A DNA stretch of 42,694 bases from Gemmatimonadota bacterium (GTDB lineage Bacteria; Gemmatimonadota; Gemmatimonadetes; Longimicrobiales; Gaopeijiaceae), in assembly GCA_030550695.1 (NCBI GenBank), contig JAUQOX010000002.1, positions 1 to 42,694 of the forward strand. The letters are read 5' to 3'. Position 1 is the first letter of the stretch; each line of letters starts with the position of its first letter. Below, piece after piece: positions 24,611-30,925 of this stretch. The notes below the pieces were generated by a model. The model made no database searches and was not told the origin of the DNA. It worked only from the letters and a program-made list of their open reading frames with translations. The position numbers and the translations under genes are program-made.

Positions 24611-24856
24611 GTGGTCCTTTTTCTGAAAATCCTGGGCGCCTTGGCGGCGTTGGCTCTAGGGATCTACCTGGGTTGGGGAGGGCCCTACCGCCCCGACCCC
24701 GAACTCATCGAACGGGCCCTGGACGGTCACGGACAGCGGCGGAAGGTGAGGCGGCATTTTACCCCCCTGGGGTGGCTGCGGGGACGGCTCGAGCGTGCGT
24801 CCCGGGAGCGCCGGAGAAGCCGGGGGGGCCGCTCGGGTCCGTTTGCTCTTTCTTGA
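24611..24856 (+). CDS. Small membrane protein with basic tail
   Basis: This is an 81-residue protein from GTG 24611. Residues 2-23 form one membrane helix (VLFLKILGALAALALGIYLGW), followed by a short acidic segment (DPELIERALDG) and a strongly basic C-terminus (RRKVRRHFTPLGWLRGRLERASRERRRSR) that should lie on the cytosolic side. It is the last gene of the operon: its stop codon directly touches the terminator stem. The family is unknown. GGGGGAAG lies upstream at acceptable distance. Confidence 0.6.
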   Translation: MVLFLKILGALAALALGIYLGWGGPYRPDPELIERALDGHGQRRKVRRHFTPLGWLRGRLERASRERRRSRGGRSGPFALS

Positions 24857-24880
24857 GGGAAGGGCGGCCCTTCCCTTTTT
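24857..24880 (+). terminator. Intrinsic terminator ending the 17-25 kb operon
   Basis: There is a perfect 8-bp stem, GGGAAGGG paired with CCCTTCCC, with a 3-nt loop (CGG), followed by TTTTT. It starts immediately after the stop codon of the last small gene. Confidence 0.9.
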
Positions 24881-24976
24881 GAGGGCGTCCGGGGCGGCGC
24901 CAGCCGTCGGCGGGGGCCCCAGGATCTTGTCGCCTCCCGACCCCCCGGCTTGGCCCTGGCGCGATCCGCCCGGCCC

Positions 24977-26545
24977 TCATCGCCACAGGGTGTTCACCAC
25001 CACCAGCACCAACCCCACGAAGGCCCCCAACAGGTAGCCCAGCCGGACGATGAGGCGGAGTTCCCGGTCCGTCACCCGCCGCACCAGCTCCTCCATCTTG
25101 GCCGGGGGGTAGTGGAGGACCTTCTCCTCGACCCGGCCCGCCACGTTCAGGCGATGGACCACGTCCGGCACTTGGGTCTGCAACCACTCCCACAAGGGAT
25201 CGCCCAGGGCTTGTTCCAGCCGCTGGGCGGTGTTGGGCGGAAGCCACCGGGCCGGCGTCCCCAGGGGCCGGTCCAGGAGCCCTGAGGCCAACCTCCGTGC
25301 CGTCCGACGGTAGAGCTGAAAGGCCGCCTCGCTCCGGGCCAGGCCCACCAGAGCGCGGGTGAGGGTCTCCGGGGGGAGACGCCCCAGGACCTCGCCCCAG
25401 GTGCGGGAACCGGCCCGCTCCAAGGCCTGCCCCATCTTCTCCACCAGGAAGTCCCGTGTGGCGGGATCCCGGGCCATGGCCACCGTCCATCCCGCCAGGG
25501 TGGCCCGGGCGTCCCGGACCTGGGGGTCGTCGGGCCCCCCCAGAACCGACGCCACGGGTTTGCGGAGGAAATCCACAATGGCGTCGTTCACCCCCCTGGC
25601 CATGGCCTCCTGCACCGTGGGCTCCCGGAGCATCTCGGACAATCGTTCCGCCCCCTCCCGTTCGATGGTGTCCAGAATCCGATCCAGGGTCTCTTCCGTG
25701 ACCAGAAGCCGGGCCACCACCCGCTGGTAGAAGTTGAGGTCCCGTAGGAAGCGGTGGAACAGTTCGTGGAGGGTGCGCTGGAAGCGGGAACGGGCCGCGG
25801 GGTCCTCCAAAAGGCGGCCCAAACGCTGGAGGGCCAGGGGGAGGTACGAGGCGATGGCTTTTTCCAGGGCCCCCACCAGGCCCAGGGGGAGCACCTCCTG
25901 GAAGGTCTTTCCCGGAGCCAGGAGGGAACCGGAAGCCCGGGCCAAGTAGTCCTCCACCGCCTCCTGAAACCCTTCGCTGTCCACGGCGTTTTCCAGCCAA
26001 TCCGCCACCGCGCCCTTGAGGACCTCCTCCCGGACCGGGGTCAGGAGTTCCGCCACGGGCTGGTCTCCCACCGCTTCCAGGAAGCTCCGGGTACGGGCCG
26101 CCACGAACGCCTCGAAGGCCTCCGAGGCCAGAAACTCCTGGAGCCGGGCCAACCCCAGCTCCAGGGCTTCGTCCAGGAGGACCTCCAGTTCTTTCACCAC
26201 CCCGGGAGGAAGGATTTCCCGCAACGATCCCCGCTCCCTCTGGAACAGCTCCTCCAGGAAGTGGGACAAGCGTTCATCGAAGGCTTGGCGGAACTCCCCC
26301 TGGGCCAGGGTGCGGGCCAGGTCCTCCTCGGTGAGGAGCCGGTTCCCCACCGTCCTGCCCACGGCAGCCGCCAGGCGGGCCTGGTTCTTGGGAATCGCCC
26401 CCTGGAGGAGGCGGAACGGCCGTCCGAACAGCTTGGGGGGCTCGTAGGGGTGGAAAAGCATCCAGATGGCCACGGAGTTCGTAAGGCCCCCGGCCAGGGC
26501 CCCGAAGGCGACGGTGACCAGAGCTTGGAGGACGGGATCGGCCAT
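24977..26545 (-). CDS. DUF445 family membrane protein
   Basis: This 522-residue protein is of the DUF445/YheB family, whose role is not known. The N-terminal helix (ALVTVAFGALAGGLTNSVAIWMLFHPYEPPKLFGRPF) and the following LQGAIPKNQARLAAAVGRTVG are the family hallmark. The middle 400 residues are amphipathic helices rich in Glu, Arg and Leu. One C-terminal membrane helix (LGYLLGAFVGLVLVVVNTLW) closes the protein, so both ends are anchored. ATG 26545 lies 3 bp after the stop of the upstream gene on the same strand. It is the last gene of the SIMPL-DUF1499-DUF445 operon. Confidence 0.87.
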   Translation of the reverse strand: MADPVLQALVTVAFGALAGGLTNSVAIWMLFHPYEPPKLFGRPFRLLQGAIPKNQARLAAAVGRTVGNRLLTEEDLARTLAQGEFRQAFDERLSHFLEELFQRERGSLREILPPGVVKELEVLLDEALELGLARLQEFLASEAFEAFVAARTRSFLEAVGDQPVAELLTPVREEVLKGAVADWLENAVDSEGFQEAVEDYLARASGSLLAPGKTFQEVLPLGLVGALEKAIASYLPLALQRLGRLLEDPAARSRFQRTLHELFHRFLRDLNFYQRVVARLLVTEETLDRILDTIEREGAERLSEMLREPTVQEAMARGVNDAIVDFLRKPVASVLGGPDDPQVRDARATLAGWTVAMARDPATRDFLVEKMGQALERAGSRTWGEVLGRLPPETLTRALVGLARSEAAFQLYRRTARRLASGLLDRPLGTPARWLPPNTAQRLEQALGDPLWEWLQTQVPDVVHRLNVAGRVEEKVLHYPPAKMEELVRRVTDRELRLIVRLGYLLGAFVGLVLVVVNTLWR

Positions 26546-26548
26546 GGA

Positions 26549-27925
26549 TCACTGTTGGATGTGACGAAAGATCCCCCGAACGGGATAGCCTCGGCCGTCC
26601 ACGCTCACGGTTCCCCGAACCTGAAGGAGCCCCTCCACGGGCAGGATGGGCCCTTCCCCCTCACCGGCCTCCAGGAAGACCGCCTCCACCAGGAGATTCC
26701 CTCGGAGGCTCCGGCCGGGGTCCCGAAGGTCCCAGGCCGCGGGAATGTCCCGGCGGGCCGGCTCGAAACTGCGCCGCTGGGACCAGACCAGCCGGAGTCC
26801 TTCCCAGCGGCGGTCGCTGAACCCGACCCTGCCCCATACGGTGTAGCGGCCCCCGTCGGGGGTGTCGGCGGGGAGCTGGTTTTCCCACACCAACTGGAGG
26901 CTGTCGCCCGACGTCAGGAACCCCCACGGCCCCGGAGGGGGGTCTCCCGCCGCCCACGCCCGGCTGAGATCCAGGACAAGCCCGGGTAAGCTTCGGTCTC
27001 CCAGGGCCAGGGCTCCTTCATGGACCCGAAAATCCTGGGCTCTGGGGCCCGTCCATTCCGCCAACAGGGGGCCCAGGGCCACCTCGAGCCGCCGGGGCTC
27101 CGCCTGGAAGATCAGGACATCCAGGGCATCGTCCAGTCCCACCACCAGGCGGACCGGTCCCCTGGGGAGGATCCGCCAGGGTACGGCGGAGGGGGGAGTT
27201 TCCCAGCCCTCGTCCATGAAGCGATCCCAGACCCCCCCTCTGGCCAGCCAGGCTTGGATTTTCCGGTCCACGGCCCCCGGACGGGTGCGGGTCCGGAAGA
27301 TCCAGGGAACCAGGAACAGGCTGTCGCCGAGGGTCCCCACGTACACCACGCTCCTCTCGTACCGCCTGCCGAACTTGTTGGCCTCTGCGGCGGGATCTCG
27401 CTCGTCCTGGGAGGCCTCCCCCGGCTCCTGCCGGGGCGGAGTACAGGCGGGGGCGGCTCCCAGCAGGGACCACAGAACAAGGAGAAGAAGGGCCGGCAGG
27501 CCCTTGGGGGCGCTGGCCGAGGGGTCCACCACCGATCCCGGACCGGCCCCCAGGCGACGGTCCAGGGCTTGGAGGAAGCGGCGGATCCGGCGGCGGTGCC
27601 GTCCCCATGGGAGCCCCCCCCGCGGGGAAGCCGAGGCCACGTCCACCCGGGTCAGGGCGTTCTCGTCCAGGCGGACCCGGATCTCCACCCTGTCCACGGT
27701 ACGGAAGAGGGGCTGGGGAATCTCCGCTTCCACAACCCCCCGGTCTTCATCGGCGGCCGCAAGCCTCCAGCCCCTCATCCCCCCGGACGCCAGCTCCACC
27801 ACCCCCCGCCATACCCGGGCGTAGGGGATCACATAGGTGCGGCCCCGGAGCCGGGGGTCCGGGTGGTGGGGGTGGGTGGCGGCAGGTCCGGACCCCGGGC
27901 CGCCCCAGAGGTCCAGGGGGCTCAA
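26549..27925 (-). CDS. DUF1499 domain joined in frame to a lipoprotein-like module
   Basis: This single open frame of 458 residues has two unlike parts. Residues about 30-125 look like a DUF1499 domain (RTYVIPYARVWRGVVELA, FRTVDRVEIRVRLDENALTRVDVASASP, then the RRRIRRFLQALDRRL ending). At about residue 140 comes a hydrophobic stretch ending in a lipobox-like site, LPALLLLVLWSLLGAAPAC. A 300-residue beta-rich domain with no recognised family follows (ERSVVYVGTLGDSLFLVPWIF, GFSDRRWEGLRLVWSQ). The start is taken as TTG 27925, in TTGA overlap with the SIMPL gene and with GGAG 8 bp upstream. No stop separates the parts. An internal start at GTG 27532 or 27529 would give a separate 327-residue lipoprotein. 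Confidence 0.65.
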   Translation of the reverse strand: MSPLDLWGGPGSGPAATHPHHPDPRLRGRTYVIPYARVWRGVVELASGGMRGWRLAAADEDRGVVEAEIPQPLFRTVDRVEIRVRLDENALTRVDVASASPRGGLPWGRHRRRIRRFLQALDRRLGAGPGSVVDPSASAPKGLPALLLLVLWSLLGAAPACTPPRQEPGEASQDERDPAAEANKFGRRYERSVVYVGTLGDSLFLVPWIFRTRTRPGAVDRKIQAWLARGGVWDRFMDEGWETPPSAVPWRILPRGPVRLVVGLDDALDVLIFQAEPRRLEVALGPLLAEWTGPRAQDFRVHEGALALGDRSLPGLVLDLSRAWAAGDPPPGPWGFLTSGDSLQLVWENQLPADTPDGGRYTVWGRVGFSDRRWEGLRLVWSQRRSFEPARRDIPAAWDLRDPGRSLRGNLLVEAVFLEAGEGEGPILPVEGLLQVRGTVSVDGRGYPVRGIFRHIQQ

Positions 27926-28686
27926 CGCCTGCGCTCCACGATGCGGTAGCTGATGCTCACGGAAGCCGACACCACCAGGTTGCCCCCCTCGATGGGCGTG
28001 GCGGGGGCTCCCTCGAAGGCGACCATCAACGGCTCCGCCCGGGCCAGGTCCAGGCTCCGGGGTAGGGGAACCGAAGCGCCCCCCTGGACCTCCACAGCCC
28101 CCCCCAAGGTCACTCCCATGGCCTGGGCAATGGTCTCGGCCTCTTCCCGGGCTCGGGCCACCGCCTGGCGAAGGGCCTCCAAGCGGGCCTGGCGGGTGTC
28201 GGAGGCCTCGAAGGAAAGGTTGGCAACCCGGTTGGCTCCCGCCCCCAGGGCCAGGTCCAGGATCCTTCCGGCGGCCGCCACATCGGGAATCCTGGCCCGG
28301 ACGTGGTTCACCGCCCGGTAGGCGACGATGCTCCGCGCCCCCGGATCCTGTGGGCCGGTCCGGTATTCCGGCCGGAGGGTGTAGCCGTAGGTCTCCAACT
28401 CCAAACCCGGGACCGAGGCGCCCCGGAGGGCCTGCAGCACGGCGTCCTTCCTGGCGGCATGGGACTGGGAGGCCTCCTGGGCCGAAGGGGCCTCGGTTTC
28501 CACGGCAAAGGCCACGGAGACCCTGTCGGCCGGGACCTCCACCGCGGCCTGTCCCGAAACCCGAAGGGTACCGGGCTGGAAGAGGCCTCCGGCCGCCTGG
28601 GGCGCGGCGGCCCCCGGGACGGCGGCCAGCCAGGCCAGGAGGGGCACGGTAACGAATGGGGCTCGACCTCGGACCTGTCCTTTCAT
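27922..28686 (-). CDS. SIMPL domain (DUF541) periplasmic protein
   Basis: This 254-residue exported protein of the SIMPL/DUF541 family has family members that form ring-shaped oligomers; the role here is unknown. A signal peptide is clear: basic MKGQVRGR, hydrophobic APFVTVPLLAWLAAVPG, and a cleavage region AAAPQA. The family block follows: LRVSGQAAVEVPADRVSVAFAVETEAPSAQEA, the YTLRPEY strand and the VRARIPDVAAAGRILDLALGAGANRVANLSFEASD helix-strand unit. The C-terminus VVSASVSISYRI is typical. GGAGGACGACATC precedes the ATG on the - strand. It is the first gene of the - strand operon and is divergent from the nucleotidyltransferase gene. Confidence 0.86.
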   Translation of the reverse strand: MKGQVRGRAPFVTVPLLAWLAAVPGAAAPQAAGGLFQPGTLRVSGQAAVEVPADRVSVAFAVETEAPSAQEASQSHAARKDAVLQALRGASVPGLELETYGYTLRPEYRTGPQDPGARSIVAYRAVNHVRARIPDVAAAGRILDLALGAGANRVANLSFEASDTRQARLEALRQAVARAREEAETIAQAMGVTLGGAVEVQGGASVPLPRSLDLARAEPLMVAFEGAPATPIEGGNLVVSASVSISYRIVERRR

Positions 28687-28949
28687 GATGTCGTCCTCCT
28701 CGGGCGGAATTCCGGCCGGGACTGCCGCCGTTCCCGTCCGACGCCGTGGCAGTCCGTCCTCCTGCCGGTCCCACCCTTGGGCAAGCCCCCCGGGGTGGGC
28801 CCGGGCAGGACAGAGGAATATACACCCATGCCCTCCTCCCTGGCCCCGCCTGGGGCCCTTTGCCCCCCTGCCCCCCTTCCTTACAATTGTCCCCGCAACT
28901 GGAGTCCCTCTTCCCTCCGCCTTCGGGCGGCCGCTTTCCGGAACCTGCC
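28687..28949. other. Divergent intergenic region
   Basis: This 263-bp gap serves both directions. A promoter for the + strand gene lies at 28860-28887. For the - strand SIMPL gene there is only a -10-like TATATT (28817-28822, - strand) without a good -35. ORFs shown here in the track are shadows. Confidence 0.45.
28860..28887 (+). promoter_or_regulatory. Promoter of the sugar nucleotidyltransferase gene
   Basis: TTGCCC, a 16-bp spacer and TACAAT. TACAAT matches five of six consensus bases. The transcript would start near 28894, leaving about 55 nt of leader before ATG 28950. Confidence 0.5.
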
Positions 28950-29945
28950 ATGAAAGCCGTGATCCCCCTTGCCGGAAAAGGCACCCGCCTCCGCCCCCAG
29001 ACCTACCACACCCCCAAACCCCTCCTGCGGGTGGGGGGTCGTCCGGTGATGAGCTACATCCTGGACGATCTCCGGGCCCTGGGGATCGAGGAGATCGTCT
29101 TCGTCATCGGTTACCTGGGGGAGGTAGTCAAGGAGTACATGGCCAAGGAATACCCGGACCTTCGCCCCCGCTACGTGGTCCAGGAGGTCCAGGACGGGAC
29201 CGCGGGGGCGGTGCACCTCACCCGCCCGTACGTGGACGAGGAGGTCCTCATCGTCTTCGTGGACACCCTCTTCGAGGCCGACCTGGGGCTCATCCGCACC
29301 CTCGGTCCGGAGTGGGCAGGGATCATCTGGGCCAAGGAAGTGGAGGACTACCAGCGTTTCGGGGTGGTGGTGACGGACGCCGGCCAGGCCATGGTGCGGA
29401 TCGTGGAGAAGCCCAAGGAGCCCATTTCGCGGCTGGCCAACATCGGGCTGTACTACATCCGGGATCACGACCTGCTGTTCCGGGGAATCGAACACACCCT
29501 GGCCCAGCCCCCCGGCCCCGGGGGGGAGTTCTTCCTTACCGATGCCTTCCAGTACATGGTGGACCACGGGGCCAGAATCCTCACCGCCCCCGTCCAGGGC
29601 TGGTACGATTGCGGGAAGCCGGAGACCCTGTTGGCCACCAACGAACATCTGCTCCGGAACGGACGCGGGGGGGTGGCCCCGTCGGCTTTCCTGGAGGGAG
29701 CCCGCCTCCACGAGCCGGTGCGGATCGAAGAGGGGGCCCGGGTGGAGGACAGCACCCTGGGGCCCAATGTGACGGTGGAGGCAGGCGCCCGCATCCGGGG
29801 TTCCTCCATCCGTAACAGCCTCATCGGGCCGGGGGCGGTGGTGGAGGGCTGCGTCCTCAGGGACTCCCTGGTGGGGGGGTCCGCCGTGGTGAGGACTTTC
29901 CACGGGAAGGTGAGCCTGGCCGACCACTCCTTGGTGGAGGGGTGA
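28950..29945 (+). CDS. Sugar-phosphate nucleotidyltransferase (RmlA/GlmU-like)
   Basis: This 331-residue enzyme activates a sugar phosphate with an NTP. The catalytic domain opens with KAVIPLAGKGTRLRPQTYHTPKPLLRVGGRPV, holding the G-x-G-T-R-L-x-P nucleotide loop and the lysine in PKPL. VFVDTLFE carries the metal-binding Asp, and EKPKEPIS and FFLTDAFQ are also typical. Residues about 250-325 form left-handed beta-helix repeats (VRIEEGARVEDSTLGPNVTVEAGARIRGSSIRNSLIGPGAVVEG), so it resembles RmlA-long, ManC or GlmU-type proteins. The substrate is likely glucose-, mannose- or N-acetylglucosamine-1-phosphate, which the sequence does not settle. It stands alone, 155 bp before the phoB gene. Confidence 0.88.
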   Translation: MKAVIPLAGKGTRLRPQTYHTPKPLLRVGGRPVMSYILDDLRALGIEEIVFVIGYLGEVVKEYMAKEYPDLRPRYVVQEVQDGTAGAVHLTRPYVDEEVLIVFVDTLFEADLGLIRTLGPEWAGIIWAKEVEDYQRFGVVVTDAGQAMVRIVEKPKEPISRLANIGLYYIRDHDLLFRGIEHTLAQPPGPGGEFFLTDAFQYMVDHGARILTAPVQGWYDCGKPETLLATNEHLLRNGRGGVAPSAFLEGARLHEPVRIEEGARVEDSTLGPNVTVEAGARIRGSSIRNSLIGPGAVVEGCVLRDSLVGGSAVVRTFHGKVSLADHSLVEG

Positions 29946-29953
29946 GCCCCTCG

Positions 29954-29969
29954 TGTCACAGATGTGACA
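29954..29969 (+). promoter_or_regulatory. Perfect palindrome upstream of phoB, probable operator
   Basis: TGTCACAGATGTGACA has 7-bp arms around a 2-bp centre. It looks like the target of a dimeric regulator of the CRP/FNR size. Its centre lies about 61 bp before the predicted phoB start, the classic position of a class I activator site. Confidence 0.5.
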
Positions 29970-29985
29970 TGGATCTTCCGAATTC

Positions 29986-30014
29986 GTTACAAACGATCCC
30001 CCTGGGTTGTTACA
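29986..30014 (+). promoter_or_regulatory. GTTACA direct repeat, possible Pho box
   Basis: Two copies of GTTACA begin at 29986 and 30009, 23 bp apart, about two helical turns. PhoB-type regulators bind 11-bp direct repeats, so this could be an autoregulatory Pho box overlapping the promoter. The half-site resembles the TTAACA of Bacillus PhoP more than the TGTCA of E. coli. Both copies also form the -35 and -10 elements, so the likeness may be a side effect. Confidence 0.3.
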
Positions 30015-30015
30015 T
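29987..30015 (+). promoter_or_regulatory. Promoter of the phoB-pst operon
   Basis: TTACAA, a 17-bp spacer and TACATT. The -35 is weak, as in activator-dependent promoters. The predicted start is near 30022, and the leader of about 78 nt contains AGAGGAGG at 30032-30038, well upstream of the start codon. Confidence 0.45.
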
Positions 30016-30099
30016 TAGGCCTCGACTCTCAGAGGAGGCCCAAGGGAAAGGGGTCTCTTTTCTCGGCTCCACCCCTAGCCTGGACCTACGGGGGTCTTC

Positions 30100-30888
30100 A
30101 TGAGCACGGCATCCCATCCGACAGCTCCTCGCCCGGCTTCGGCGGTCTCTTCCCCCCCCCGCCCTTCTATCCGCGCGGCAGCGCGGGTCTTGGTGGTGGA
30201 AGACGAGCCGGACATCGCGGCCCTCATCGCCTACCAGCTGACCCGGGAGGGATACCGGGTGGAGACCGCCCATTCGGGCGTGGACGCCCTGGCGGCGGTC
30301 GCGAGGGAAATCCCCGATCTCGTGGTGCTGGACCGGATGCTCCCCGGGATCTCCGGCGACGAGGTCCTGCAGTCCCTCCGCAAGGACCCCGTCACCCGGT
30401 CCATTCCCATCCTCATCCTCACGGCCAAACGGGAGCAGGAGGAGCGGATCCGGGGTCTGGAGCTGGGGGCCGACGACTACCTCACCAAACCCTTCAGCCC
30501 CCGGGAGTTGGTCCTCCGGGTCCAGGCCATCCTTCGGCGGGTTCAGGAACCGGCTCCGGAGAGCGGGGGACGGTCCCTCCGGGCGGGGCCCCTTACGGTG
30601 GACCTGTCTTCCCACCGGGTTCTGCTGGACGGCGAGGAGATCCACCTGACCCCCACCGAGTTTCGCCTGCTGGAGCGGCTCCTGGAGCGGAGGGGAAGGA
30701 CCCAGAGCCGGAAACAGCTTTTGGAAAGGGTGTGGAGCCTCGATGCCCAGGTGGCCCAGCGGCTGCAGACCCGGACCGTGGACATGCACATCCGCCGGCT
30801 CCGGGCCAAGCTGGGACCTGTGGGGGAGTGGATCGAGACGGTGAGGGGGTTCGGCTACCGGTTCCGGGTCCCCGGCGAGGAGGTGTGA
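30100..30888 (+). CDS. phoB: Response regulator, PhoB type
   Basis: This 262-residue transcription factor controls the phosphate-starvation genes when phosphorylated by the sensor downstream. The receiver domain begins at about residue 28 (ARVLVVEDEPDIAALI). The phosphorylated aspartate is D78 in LVVLDRMLPG, the switch threonine lies in LILTAK and the conserved lysine is K130 in LTKPFS. The OmpR-type winged helix follows (LTPTEFRLLERLLERRG, QTRTVDMHIRRLRAKLG, IETVRGFGYRF). The first 27 residues are an unusual Ser/Pro/Ala-rich extension, so a later start (for example GTG near 30187) is possible. The operon order names it PhoB. Confidence 0.9.
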   Translation: MSTASHPTAPRPASAVSSPPRPSIRAAARVLVVEDEPDIAALIAYQLTREGYRVETAHSGVDALAAVAREIPDLVVLDRMLPGISGDEVLQSLRKDPVTRSIPILILTAKREQEERIRGLELGADDYLTKPFSPRELVLRVQAILRRVQEPAPESGGRSLRAGPLTVDLSSHRVLLDGEEIHLTPTEFRLLERLLERRGRTQSRKQLLERVWSLDAQVAQRLQTRTVDMHIRRLRAKLGPVGEWIETVRGFGYRFRVPGEEV

Positions 30889-30925
30889 GGAGGGGCCCCT
30901 CGATGCAAGGGGAAGGGACGTTGGC

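Noticed and set aside
28746-28949. Longer start of the nucleotidyltransferase
   Set aside because: The extension is low-complexity and crosses the promoter at 28860-28887. MKAVIPLAGKGTRL is the normal family start.
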